Origin: Actinospica sp035493475
Lineage (GTDB): Bacteria; Actinomycetota; Actinomycetes; Streptomycetales; Catenulisporaceae
Assembly (NCBI GenBank): GCA_035493475.1
Contig: DATJIF010000160.1
Coordinates: 62,001-126,000, forward strand
Reading direction: 5' to 3'
DNA: 64,000 nt
Part shown: positions 1 through 7,156 of the stretch, piece after piece
Numbering within the stretch: the first letter of the stretch is position 1
Layout of the letters: each line of letters begins with the position of its first letter
Made by a program: the position numbers and the translations under genes
The notes under the pieces: model-generated
Database searches by the model: none
What the model saw: only the letters and a program-made list of their open reading frames with translations
Told to the model about the DNA's origin: nothing

Positions 1-734
1 CCATCGCCCCGGACGGGATCGGTCTCGTCGAGGTCGGAGCGGACGGGCGGCAGACCGAGATCCTGCCGGACTATCGGTACGCCGACGACGGGCTGGAGGA
101 CGTCCTTCGGCGCATCCTCGACGGCGCGCTCTATCTGACCGGCGCGGACCTGGGGAACGTACAGCTGTTCGATCCGGCCTCCGGGGGGCTGCGGATCGCG
201 GCGCACGCGGGGTTCGGCCCCGACTTCCTCGACCACTTCGCGCTGGTGACCGACGACGACTCGGCATGCGGGCGCGCGGCGCATGTGCGGGCCCAGACCG
301 TGATCGCCGACGTCGAACGCGACGACGACTTCATCCCGCACCGGGCCGTCGCCGCGGCCGCCGGGTTCCGCGCGGTGGCCTCCACCCCGCTGGTCGACGC
401 CACCGGCGTGCTCATCGGCATGGTCTCCACGCACTTCCGAAACCCCACCCGCCCGGCGGAGCACGCCCTGCGCCCGCTGCGGGTCTTCGGCCGACTCGCC
501 GGCGATCTCGTGGCGCGCACCCGGGTCCACGGTGCGCCGCGATCCGGCGACGCGCTCGGCCTGGCCGCCGAGGGCGCGGTGAACCGGATCTTCGCCGCCA
601 GCCTGGTCCTGGCCGGCGCGCAGGCCGCGGTGCCGAACAGCCTCTGGCGCGACCGCCTGGAGGCCGCGATGGACGAACTCGACGAGGCGGTCCGGGAGAT
701 CCGGATCGCCGCGTTCCGCGCCGCGGACGGGTAG
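1..734 (+). CDS. GAF-domain sensor protein, 5' end outside window
   Basis: The frame is open from the left edge to a TAG at 732-734, giving 243 visible residues; the true start lies outside. Residues about 25-170 read as a GAF fold: an amphipathic helix (LEDVLRRILDGALYLTGADL), then the strand NVQLFDP, the SACGRAA turn, and STPLVDATGVLIGMVSTHF, all typical of GAF modules in DevS-like and ANTAR proteins. About 20 residues precede it and could be the end of a PAS or other sensory domain. No kinase or ANTAR domain follows, so it is probably a stand-alone sensor or adaptor. Its ligand cannot be told. It sits next to a block of stress genes carrying DosR-like boxes, which fits a redox or energy-sensing role, but this is inference. 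Confidence 0.8.
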   Translation, partial: IAPDGIGLVEVGADGRQTEILPDYRYADDGLEDVLRRILDGALYLTGADLGNVQLFDPASGGLRIAAHAGFGPDFLDHFALVTDDDSACGRAAHVRAQTVIADVERDDDFIPHRAVAAAAGFRAVASTPLVDATGVLIGMVSTHFRNPTRPAEHALRPLRVFGRLAGDLVARTRVHGAPRSGDALGLAAEGAVNRIFAASLVLAGAQAAVPNSLWRDRLEAAMDELDEAVREIRIAAFRAADG

Positions 735-795
735 ACCGCCGAGCGCGCCAGCCGCACCGCTCTCCGGACGTCCGGCCCGACGGCGTCAGGCCGCC

Positions 796-809
796 CGGTC
801 CTACTGCCC
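796..809. promoter_or_regulatory. weak DosR-like box upstream of DUF4232 lipoprotein
   Basis: CGGTCCTACTGCCC has two mismatches to GGGNC-N4-GNCCC and lies 92 bases upstream of the ATG at 901, the spacing seen for the better boxes in this window. Alone it would not be called. Confidence 0.3.
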
Positions 810-900
810 TCACCCGGCCGTGCCCACGCTGGGTCAGGGGGCTCCGCGGCATCCGTGCGCCGACCGGCCTCCTCGAATCAGAAGCCGTAGGAGGCGGATC

Positions 901-1590
901 ATGAATCTCAGCAGCACGCGACGCGCCCGGAGCATGGCGGTACTCGGTCTCGCGATCACGGCGGCCCTCGCGGCCGGGTGCGCTTCCAGCGCTCCGAGCC
1001 CCCAGGCGTCCGGCAGTTCGTCGACGACGCCGCTCGGCACGGTCTCGGCCACCGGGGGTACGACGCCGAGCGCTGCTGGCACGACAGCCAGCGCCGGCCA
1101 CACGCCCACGGTCCCGGCCGGTACGCCGCGCTGCCACACCCGCGACGTGTCGGGATCGTTCACCTACGTGGTGGGCAGCGGCGAGCCGGGAAGCGGCAGC
1201 TACAACATCGAACTCACCAACAAGTCCACGCACACCTGTACGGTCCGCGGCTACCCCGGCCTGCTGCTCCTCGACATCAACCGGCAGCCCCTGCCGACGA
1301 ACGTCATCTGGGATCCGCAGAACGTCAAACCACTGATCACACTCAGGCCGGGAGCCTCGGCGTCGGCGAACGCGCACATCTGGCACGTGGCCACCACCGG
1401 CGACAACATGCCGACATCGACGATGGGCCCGCAGGACTGCCAGCCGACGTCCGAGTACATCGAGATCACTCCGCCGGACGAGACCACGCAGCTCGTCGTG
1501 CCCGTCCAACCGCCGACCCCGGTCTGCGGACGCGGCACCATGCACGTGTCCGCGTTCGTCCCCGGAACGCAGGCGCTCGGCCACTTCTGA
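901..1590 (+). CDS. DUF4232 lipoprotein
   Basis: Start ATG 901 is chosen because GTAGGAGGCGG lies just upstream; an in-frame ATG at 820 has no such signal. The 229-residue product begins with a lipoprotein signal (basic n-region, hydrophobic core, lipobox AAGC at about residues 24-27), then a Ser/Thr/Gly/Pro-rich linker to about residue 73. Residues 74-229 form a DUF4232 domain: RCHTRDVSGSF, a THTCTV cysteine in the middle, and VPVQPPTPVC near the end. It should be anchored to the outer face of the membrane. The function of DUF4232 is unknown to me. A clear paralogue lies at 25742-26476, so the two bracket the stress block. Confidence 0.88.
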   Translation: MNLSSTRRARSMAVLGLAITAALAAGCASSAPSPQASGSSSTTPLGTVSATGGTTPSAAGTTASAGHTPTVPAGTPRCHTRDVSGSFTYVVGSGEPGSGSYNIELTNKSTHTCTVRGYPGLLLLDINRQPLPTNVIWDPQNVKPLITLRPGASASANAHIWHVATTGDNMPTSTMGPQDCQPTSEYIEITPPDETTQLVVPVQPPTPVCGRGTMHVSAFVPGTQALGHF

Positions 1591-1605
1591 CGTTCTGACG
1601 CGCGA

Positions 1606-1650
1606 AGGGGCCGCATCCCCGCCCTGGATCACGCCGGGGATGCGGCCCCT
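1606..1650. terminator. strong hairpin terminator, probably bidirectional
   Basis: A perfect 16-base inverted repeat, arms 1606-1621 and 1635-1650, with a 13-base loop. It lies between the convergent DUF4232 gene and hsp20 and can serve both. There is no long U-tract, as is common in actinomycetes. Confidence 0.85.
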
Positions 1651-1658
1651 GCCCGCCG

Positions 1659-2108
1659 TCACTTGCCCTGCTCGGCCTTCTCCGTCGACTTCACCTCGAT
1701 GGTGCGCGCGGACTTCTTGGGGGGCTTGCTCAGCGGGACGTTGACGGTGAGGATCCCGGCGGCGTACGTCGCGGTGATCTCCTCCGCCTTCGCGTCCGGG
1801 GGCAGCCGCAGCGCGCGGCTGAACGAGCCGTAGCGGAACTCGCTGTGGTGCTTCTCCTTCTGGACCTCGGTCCGCTCGGCGCGCAGCGTGAGCACGTCCT
1901 CGGACACGCTCACCTCCACGTCGTGCGCGGGGTCGATGCCGGGCAGTTCGGCGCGCAGCACGAACGCGTCCGGCTCGAAGTGCGCCTCGATCCTGATCGC
2001 CTGCGCGGCCTGCGGGCTCTGCCCCGACGGGAAGATCGAGGGGAAGAGGTCGAACAGGTCGCCCAGGAACGGAATGGTCGGCGTGCTCCGGTGAGTGATC
2101 TCGGCCAT
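1659..2108 (-). CDS. hsp20: Hsp20/alpha-crystallin small heat shock protein
   Basis: 149 residues, the usual length for bacterial class A small heat shock proteins. The alpha-crystallin domain spans about residues 38-135: FVLRAELPGIDPAHDVEVSV, the SEFRYGSFSRALRLP segment, and the A-G-I-L-TVNVP motif (the I/V-x-I/V tail region follows). It is an ATP-independent chaperone that holds unfolding proteins in the cytoplasm. A GGGAGAA ribosome site precedes the ATG. Mycobacterial HspX (Acr), a hallmark of the DosR dormancy regulon, is of this family; here DosR-like boxes lie 71-130 bases upstream. The gene ends against a shared hairpin terminator. Confidence 0.95.
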   Translation of the reverse strand: MAEITHRSTPTIPFLGDLFDLFPSIFPSGQSPQAAQAIRIEAHFEPDAFVLRAELPGIDPAHDVEVSVSEDVLTLRAERTEVQKEKHHSEFRYGSFSRALRLPPDAKAEEITATYAAGILTVNVPLSKPPKKSARTIEVKSTEKAEQGK

Positions 2109-2178
2109 GGTGGGGTTCTCCCTTCGTCAGCCAGACTCTCCGACACCTCAAGCCAAGCACCGCGGACGCCGCACACCA

Positions 2179-2192
2179 GGGTCCTTCGGCCC
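2179..2192. promoter_or_regulatory. DosR-like box (perfect) upstream of hsp20
   Basis: GGGTCCTTCGGCCC fits GGGNC-N4-GNCCC exactly and lies 71 bases upstream of the hsp20 ATG on the minus strand. Confidence 0.6.
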
Positions 2193-2204
2193 GTGCGCGG
2201 CCTC

Positions 2205-2218
2205 GGGACCGAGGTCCG
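2205..2218. promoter_or_regulatory. DosR-like box (one mismatch), second site
   Basis: GGGACCGAGGTCCG, 26 bases from the first box. Paired boxes are common at mycobacterial DosR promoters. It could serve hsp20 or the divergent gene at 2329. Confidence 0.45.
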
Positions 2219-2227
2219 GTGGCTCAG

Positions 2228-2241
2228 GGGTCCGGGGTCCC
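2228..2241. promoter_or_regulatory. DosR-like box (perfect) upstream of DUF6458-like gene
   Basis: GGGTCCGGGGTCCC fits the inverted-repeat pattern exactly and lies 88 bases upstream of the ATG at 2329, in the divergent hsp20/2329 spacer. Confidence 0.55.
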
Positions 2242-2328
2242 TGTCCGGCGCGGCGCCGCGGAGAGACATTCTCGGTGGACCGGTAGCCGGTCCTTCGGGA
2301 ATCCGGCTCGAGGAACGGAGACGATCCC

Positions 2329-2616
2329 ATGCCGATCGGCGCGCACATCTCAGTCATCGTCGCGGGGGCCGTCCTGGCGTTCGCGACCCATGTTCACGTC
2401 GCCGTGGTCAGCCTCGGGGCGATCGGGGCGGTGCTGATGACCGTCGGGGCCATCGGGCTGACCCTGCAGATCACGTCGCTGGCGCGGCAGCGCAGGCTGA
2501 CGGCGGCGGAGAGCGCGCCGCCGAGCGGCGCGGTGCTCGTGCGGCCGTCCGAGTCCGCGGACCGCACGACGGACCTTCCCTCGCCGACGGACCGGATCTC
2601 GGGAAGCGGGTGGTGA
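2329..2616 (+). CDS. small membrane protein, DUF6458-like
   Basis: 95 residues. Two hydrophobic helices, about 6-22 (ISVIVAGAVLAFATHV) and 27-50 (VSLGAIGAVLMTVGAIGLTLQIT), are followed by a polar, Ser/Pro-rich cytoplasmic tail. The pattern of a small glycine at each helix start and 'GAVLAFAT...LGAIGAVLMTVGAIGL' matches the actinobacterial DUF6458 family, whose role is unknown. GAGGAACGGAG precedes the ATG. The stop overlaps the next gene's GTG (GTGA), so the two are translationally coupled and share topology, suggesting tandem duplication. DosR-like boxes lie upstream. Confidence 0.75.
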   Translation: MPIGAHISVIVAGAVLAFATHVHVAVVSLGAIGAVLMTVGAIGLTLQITSLARQRRLTAAESAPPSGAVLVRPSESADRTTDLPSPTDRISGSGW

Positions 2617-3122
2617 CGATGCGTCGGGCCAGTTTCATCGGGGCCCTGGTCTCGCTGACGATCGGGGCGGTGCTCGCGTTCGGGGTGAACGCGTCGTGGC
2701 GGTGCTTCGACGTGCGCACCGCGGGGTTCGTCGTGATGCTCGGCGCGCTGGCCGACCTGGTGATCAGGATCCTGATCGCGGACAGCCCGCTGCTGAGCCC
2801 GCAGAGCGCGGAGGTCGCGGCGGTGGTCGAGCCGCTCGGCGAGCCGCTGCTGGACGCGGACGGGAACCCGTTGATCGTGGCGAATCCCGCCGCGGCGACC
2901 GGCCCGGCCCACTTCGCCTCGCCGGGCGCGGCGCGGCCGGAGGATCCGGCGTCGGAGGCCGCCCAGGCCAGGCGGGTCAGGACCGTGCTCGGACGGATCG
3001 ACCGTGACGCGTTCGCGCAGCCGCCCGGCGTTCCGCAGGCGCCGCCGGCCGTGATGACGATCCTCGGGCGGCCGGTACGTCCGCGTCGCCGCGCGGCCGA
3101 CAGGCCGGTCAACCACCGTTGA
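2613..3122 (+). CDS. membrane protein paralogous to upstream DUF6458-like gene
   Basis: 169 residues from GTG 2613, which overlaps the upstream TGA and has GGGAAG six bases before it; ATG 2619 is the alternative. Two transmembrane helices occupy about residues 6-26 (ASFIGALVSLTIGAVLAFGV) and 35-54, aligned in style with the preceding protein. A long Ala/Pro-rich cytoplasmic tail ends in a basic patch (RPVRPRRRAADR). No catalytic motif is visible. It sits between the hsp20 promoter region and the V-ATPase operon, so it may be part of the same stress response, but no function can be assigned. Confidence 0.7.
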   Translation: MTMRRASFIGALVSLTIGAVLAFGVNASWRCFDVRTAGFVVMLGALADLVIRILIADSPLLSPQSAEVAAVVEPLGEPLLDADGNPLIVANPAAATGPAHFASPGAARPEDPASEAAQARRVRTVLGRIDRDAFAQPPGVPQAPPAVMTILGRPVRPRRRAADRPVNHR

Positions 3123-3171
3123 GGACTGAGGCCGTGACCGAGGTCCCGCCCGCCTGGCGATAGCACGCGGC

Positions 3172-3185
3172 GGGACCTCCGGCCC
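3172..3185. promoter_or_regulatory. DosR-like box (perfect) upstream of V-ATPase operon
   Basis: GGGACCTCCGGCCC lies 65 bases upstream of the first V-ATPase gene start (3250). A second, one-mismatch copy (GTGACCGAGGTCCC, 3134-3147) lies 24 bases further up. The pairing and spacing resemble the hsp20 promoter. Confidence 0.6.
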
Positions 3186-3249
3186 TGGTCGGCTGGTACA
3201 CCGGCTCGGCACGATGTTGGTGGAGGGCCTGCTCCGAAGCGGGAATGCG

Positions 3250-3705
3250 ATGGCCGGACTGCGCGAGTTCTTCCTTCGGCTCCGCCTGGCGGGAGCGCCG
3301 GGCGCGCCGACCGGAACGGCGGTGCCTCGCGACGAGGCCGCCGAGCGGGACGCGGAACTCGACCCGGTGTTCGGAGCGCTGGCCGCGGCGCACGCCGAGG
3401 CGGCGCGCATCCGGGCGGAGGCCGAGGCGCAGGCGGCGACGATCCTGCAGGCGGCGTCGCGGGACGCCGCGGAGATCGTGCGTGCCGCGCGGGAGTCGGT
3501 TCCGGCGATCCGTGAGCAGAGCGCGGCCGAGGCGCGTGCGGAGACGCAGGCATCGGCCGCGGAGATCGGCAGGCAGGGGCGAGACCGCGCAGACGAGATT
3601 CGAGAGCACGCCGCGACGCGGGTGCCGCGTTACGTCGAGCAGGCCGTCCGCGTGGTGGCCGCCTCGCTGCGCCCCGGGTCGATACCGACGGGCCCGGGGC
3701 CATGA
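3250..3705 (+). CDS. V/A-type ATPase peripheral-stalk coiled-coil subunit (G/H-like)
   Basis: 151 residues from ATG 3250, preceded by CGGGAA; an upstream in-frame ATG at 3214 has a poorer ribosome site. Residues about 35-135 are almost pure Ala/Glu/Arg heptads (AAAHAEAARIRAEAEAQAATI, AEARAETQASAAEIGRQGRD), i.e. a long coiled coil. That is what subunit G/H of A/V-type ATPases looks like: it pairs with subunit E in the peripheral stalk. Position as first gene of a V-ATPase operon matches archaeal and Thermus gene orders. Its 3' end overlaps the next gene by ATGA. Family assignment rests on composition and context rather than motifs. Confidence 0.72.
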   Translation: MAGLREFFLRLRLAGAPGAPTGTAVPRDEAAERDAELDPVFGALAAAHAEAARIRAEAEAQAATILQAASRDAAEIVRAARESVPAIREQSAAEARAETQASAAEIGRQGRDRADEIREHAATRVPRYVEQAVRVVAASLRPGSIPTGPGP

Positions 3706-4622
3706 GCGGCGGCTGGGTGGCCGGGACGGTGCGTGCCAGATCGCTGGTACGGCGGGCGATCGGCGATGCCGGGAGCCACGACCTGGCCGCCGGCCCGGCT
3801 CTCTCCGACGCGCTGCTGCGCCTGTCCGCGACGTCGTACGGCCGAGGACTGTCCGCGGACGCCACCCTGGCCGAGGCGGAGCACACCGTGGGCGACGCGG
3901 CTCTGTGGAATCTGCGCGTCCTGGCGGGCTGGCTCCCGCGGGCCGGCCTCACGGTGTTGAGCGTGCTGGCGGCCGACTACGAGATCCGCAACGTCGCAGA
4001 CCGGCTGCTCGCGCTCACCGGCCGACCGGTGCCCGCGCCCTACGAGCTCGGCGCGCTGGCCCGCGCGTGGGGGAGCGCCGCGGGGGCCGGATCCCCCGCC
4101 GAGGTCAGGGGGGCGTTGACCTCCTCGCCGTGGGGCGACCCGGGATCCGCCGAGCCCGCCGCGCTGCTCGCCGGGCTGCGGCTGTCCACGGCGAGCCGCC
4201 TGGCCGAGCTGCACGATGCGACCCGGCCGTGGGGCTGCGGTCTCGCCGCGATCGTCTACGCGCGCGAGCGGTTCCTGCGCGACGCTGCCCTGCCCGCCTC
4301 CGATGCGCGCGTCGCGGCGACGATCGGACCGGCGGCACGTGCCGCGGACTGGCCGGGGTTCGTCGCATCGCTCCCCGCGCGTTCCGCCGACTGGCCATTC
4401 GAGGGCCTCGCCGAGCCGAGCGAGCTGTGGCGCGCGGAGGAGCGGTGGTGGACCCGCGTCCGGCGGGACTCGGAGCGGTTGCTGCACGCTCCCGGTTTCG
4501 GTCCCGAGATCGTGATCGGCTGCGCCCAGACGCTCCTGGCCGACGCCCACGGCGTGTGCGCGGCGCTCGAAGCGGTCTCCCGCGACGGCCACGGGATCGG
4601 AGACGGTCATGTCCGCGACTGA
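3702..4622 (+). CDS. ntpC: V/A-type ATPase subunit C (central-stalk socket)
   Basis: 306 residues, close to the usual 320-350 for subunit C. It is an all-helical protein without transmembrane segments. The YEIRNVADRLLAL stretch near residue 90-105 is the repeated AC39-family element that docks the central rotor to the membrane ring. Subunit C couples rotation of D/F to the K ring. It starts at an ATGA overlap with the stalk subunit and its 3' end overlaps the subunit I start by 14 bases, so translation is coupled throughout. Divergence from well-known members is marked; the call leans on the family pattern plus position. Confidence 0.8.
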   Translation: MSGGWVAGTVRARSLVRRAIGDAGSHDLAAGPALSDALLRLSATSYGRGLSADATLAEAEHTVGDAALWNLRVLAGWLPRAGLTVLSVLAADYEIRNVADRLLALTGRPVPAPYELGALARAWGSAAGAGSPAEVRGALTSSPWGDPGSAEPAALLAGLRLSTASRLAELHDATRPWGCGLAAIVYARERFLRDAALPASDARVAATIGPAARAADWPGFVASLPARSADWPFEGLAEPSELWRAEERWWTRVRRDSERLLHAPGFGPEIVIGCAQTLLADAHGVCAALEAVSRDGHGIGDGHVRD

Positions 4623-5967
4623 GCAGCGCGCGACCGGGCTTGAAAAGCGCGGCGACGCGGATCGCGGCGCCCGGACCACTAAGACCCGACGCAGGACGTT
4701 GCGACCCGTGCGGATGCGCCGGATCGCGGTCGTCGCCCCGATCGATGAGTTCTCCGACGTCCTGCGGGCCGTCGGCCGCGACGGCTGCGTCGATTTCCAC
4801 CGGGCCGCGAGCGATCCGGCCGCCGGGAGTGCGGAGGCGGAATCGCTGGAGCACCACGTCGCGTCCGCCGAACGCCGCGACGGAGTGGCAGCGCTCGCCG
4901 GTTGGTGCCCGGCGGAGCGGGTGCGGTCCCTGACGGCCGATGTCGGGGCGGCGGGAGGCTCGCTCGTGGCGTTGCCGATGCCGCCCTCGGCGGATCCGCC
5001 GACGCTGATGAGCGATTCGGGCCGCGCCTACCGGTCCTTCTCGCCGCTGGTGCGGATGTACGGGACGGTTCCCTACGCGGATCTCGATCCGACGTTCCTC
5101 GTCGGGATCACCTACATCCTCATGTTCGGTGTGATGTTCGGGGACGTCGGCCACGGTGCCCTCATCGTCGCCGGGGCGCTCCTGCTGAGGTCCGGGCGGA
5201 TCAGGGCCCTGTCCCGGATACGCCACCTGTGGCCGTTCCTGCTGGGCGCTGGCGTCACCGGCATGGCGGCGGGGCTGCTGTACGGCGAGTTCTTCGGGCC
5301 GACCGGCATCGTGCCCGCGCTGTGGATCCGGCCGCTCGACCAGCCGCTGCGCCTGATCGGATGGGCCGTCGGATTCGGAGTGCTGCTGCTGGCGGCGGCG
5401 TACGCGCTCGGCAGCGTGAACCGGTGGCGCGAGGGCGGCCCGCGGATCGCCCTCTACGCGGTCTCCGGTATCGCGGGTGCCACGGTCTTCTGCGGCGCGG
5501 GGGTCGTGGCCGCGGGGTTCCTCGCGCACTCCCTCGCGCTGAAGATCGTCGGCGGTGCGTTGGCCGGGGTGGGCGTCTGGGCCGCCGGCCTGGGTCTGGC
5601 GGCACGGACGCCGGGCGGTGCGGCGGGCGGCGTCCAGGTCGGTGTCGGCCTGTTCGACCTGCTCACCCGGATCCTGTTCAACGTGATCTCCTTCGCGCGG
5701 CTCGCGGCCTTCGGACTGACCCACGCGGCACTCGGCTCGGTCGTGTGGCAGGGCACCCGCGGTCTCGCCGCGCACGGTCCGGCCGCGGCGGCGTGCGGGG
5801 TGCTCCTGTTCGTCGTGGGCAACGCGGCCGCCTTCGCGCTGGAGGCCCTGGTCGTGGGCGTCCAGGCGATGCGTCTGGAGTACTACGAGCTGTTCTCGCG
5901 GATCTTCGAGCCGGAGGGCAGGCCGTTCCGGCCCTTCCGGCTTCCCGACCGGCCACCGGAAGGATGA
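4609..5967 (+). CDS. ntpI: V/A-type ATPase subunit I, short form
   Basis: 452 residues, well below the 600-660 usual for this membrane stator subunit. The cytoplasmic N-terminal arm is only about 160 residues. About seven to eight transmembrane helices follow, starting at LVGITYILMFGVMFGDVGHG (a family signature) near residue 165. The essential arginine that faces the K ring lies in FNVISFARLAAFGL; the C-terminal signature EALVVGVQAMRLEYYELFSRIFE is intact and followed by FRPF. It forms the two half-channels through which H+ or Na+ crosses the membrane. The shortened arm must still reach the peripheral stalks, which may be why the stalk subunits here are also compact. Confidence 0.93.
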   Translation: MSATEQRATGLEKRGDADRGARTTKTRRRTLRPVRMRRIAVVAPIDEFSDVLRAVGRDGCVDFHRAASDPAAGSAEAESLEHHVASAERRDGVAALAGWCPAERVRSLTADVGAAGGSLVALPMPPSADPPTLMSDSGRAYRSFSPLVRMYGTVPYADLDPTFLVGITYILMFGVMFGDVGHGALIVAGALLLRSGRIRALSRIRHLWPFLLGAGVTGMAAGLLYGEFFGPTGIVPALWIRPLDQPLRLIGWAVGFGVLLLAAAYALGSVNRWREGGPRIALYAVSGIAGATVFCGAGVVAAGFLAHSLALKIVGGALAGVGVWAAGLGLAARTPGGAAGGVQVGVGLFDLLTRILFNVISFARLAAFGLTHAALGSVVWQGTRGLAAHGPAAAACGVLLFVVGNAAAFALEALVVGVQAMRLEYYELFSRIFEPEGRPFRPFRLPDRPPEG

Positions 5968-5970
5968 ACG

Positions 5971-6396
5971 ATGATGATCTGGCTGATCGCCGTGCCGGTG
6001 CTGATCGCGGCTACGGCACTGTGGATCCGCACCGCGCGGCGCCGACCGAGGCTGGCCCGGCGTGTGGTGCCGGTGGTCAACGGACTGCTGTTGACGGCGG
6101 GGCTCGCCGTGCTGCTCGTCGCGCTGGGCGGCGGCGCGGCGCACGCGCAGCAGGCGACCGCGGCCGCCGCGGCGACGGGCACCGGCACGAGCAGCGCCCT
6201 GATCGGCGCCGGAATCGCCATCGCGGGCTCGTCGATCGGCGCGGGCATCGCCGTCGCGTACACGGGCGCGGCCGCGCTCGCCGCGATCAGCGAGCGTCCC
6301 GAGATGTTCGGCCGGGCGATGGTGATCGTCGGCCTCGCCGAGGGGATCGCCATCTACGGCCTGGTCGTCGCGGTGATCCTGATCGGGAAGGGGTGA
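5971..6396 (+). CDS. ntpK: V/A-type ATPase subunit K (rotor ring proteolipid)
   Basis: 141 residues. An N-terminal hydrophobic segment with a basic stretch precedes a second one ending in GGGAAHA; then comes the core hairpin: a glycine-rich helix (SALIGAGIAIAGSSIGAGIAVAYTGAAALAAI), a polar loop (SERPEMFG), and VGLAEGIAIYGLVVAVILIG with the ion-binding Glu in LAEGIA. I see no Gln in the first core helix at the place used for Na+ in sodium-type rings, which mildly favours H+, but this is by eye. GGAAGGATG lies upstream. Members with an N-terminal extension ahead of a single hairpin are known in bacteria and archaea. Confidence 0.92.
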   Translation: MMIWLIAVPVLIAATALWIRTARRRPRLARRVVPVVNGLLLTAGLAVLLVALGGGAAHAQQATAAAAATGTGTSSALIGAGIAIAGSSIGAGIAVAYTGAAALAAISERPEMFGRAMVIVGLAEGIAIYGLVVAVILIGKG

Positions 6397-6401
6397 CCGC
6401 G

Positions 6402-6629
6402 GTGAGCGGGGTCGGGCGGGTCGCGGCGCTCGGCGAGGCTGGGAGCGTCGAGGGTTTCGCGCTCGCGGGCGTCGTCGTCCTCCCGGCCGCGGGTCGCGAG
6501 GCGGTGCTCGCCGCGTGGCGCGAACTGCCCGCGGACGTCGAGGTGGTGATCCTCAGTGACGCCGCCGCCCGGATCCTCGAAGGCGTCGCGGACGGCGGCC
6601 GACCGCTGACGGTGGTGATGCCGAAATGA
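6402..6629 (+). CDS. ntpG: V/A-type ATPase subunit F (central rotor)
   Basis: 75 residues from GTG 6402, with AAGGGG about seven bases before it; GTG 6393, overlapping the ntpK stop, is the alternative. The fold signature is visible: RVAALGEAGSVEGFALAGV at the start and DVEVVILSDAAARIL in the middle, the Rossmann-like subunit F pattern. The protein is shorter than the usual ~100 residues, losing part of the C-terminal helix. Subunit F binds D in the rotating shaft. An ATGA overlap links it to the E subunit gene. Confidence 0.85.
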   Translation: MSGVGRVAALGEAGSVEGFALAGVVVLPAAGREAVLAAWRELPADVEVVILSDAAARILEGVADGGRPLTVVMPK

Positions 6630-7156
6630 CCAGTTCGCCGGTCGACGACGAGCGGGTGAGCGCGTTGGCGGCGGTGTCCGCCCGCCTGGTCGCCCGCGCC
6701 CGTCAGGACGCTGAGGAACACGTGGCGGCAGCCCGCGCGGAGGCCGAAACCCTCCTCGACGTGGCACGGGAGCGGGCCGGCGCGATCATCGACGAGGCTC
6801 GTTCGCAGGGCGAGGCACTGGTCGTGGCCGAGAAAGCACAGGCTCTCGCCGGAGCACGCAGGCAGGCGCGCTCGCTGGAACTCTCGGCGCAGCGGGCCGT
6901 CTACGACGAAGTCTGCGACGCGATCACGAGCGGCGTCAGAGGACTGCGTGACGCCGACGACTATCCGCTGATGCTGCGGGAGCTCGAACGCCGCGCGCGC
7001 CTGGTGCTCGGCGCCGACGCCGAGATCGTCGAGGCCCCCGGCGGCGGTCTGACGGCTCGTCGACCGGGGCGGGTGGTCGATCTGAGCCTCGCATCGATCG
7101 CGGCGGAGGCCGTGGACCGGCTGGACGGGGAGGTGGCGGAGCTGTGGACGCCGTGA
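6626..7156 (+). CDS. ntpE: V/A-type ATPase subunit E (peripheral stalk)
   Basis: 176 residues. The N-terminal two-fifths is a coiled coil (SARLVARARQDAEEHVAAARAEAETLLD and onward); residues about 90-176 form the small alpha/beta head that binds the A3B3 ring, with the closing VVDLSLASIAAEAVDRLDGEVAELW pattern of subunit E. It should pair with the coiled-coil product of the first gene. Start is an ATGA overlap with the F gene; the stop overlaps the ATG of the A subunit gene (TGATG). Confidence 0.88.
   Translation: MTSSPVDDERVSALAAVSARLVARARQDAEEHVAAARAEAETLLDVARERAGAIIDEARSQGEALVVAEKAQALAGARRQARSLELSAQRAVYDEVCDAITSGVRGLRDADDYPLMLRELERRARLVLGADAEIVEAPGGGLTARRPGRVVDLSLASIAAEAVDRLDGEVAELWTP

Noticed and set aside
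412..2160. 582-codon minus-strand frame across the lipoprotein and hsp20
   Set aside because: Arg/Gly/Pro-rich shadow frame without domain signatures. The DUF4232 and Hsp20 genes explain the region.
2287..2301. CCGGTCCTTCGGGAA near the start of the DUF6458-like gene
   Set aside because: Resembles the left half of the box only. The second half site does not fit and it is close to the start codon.
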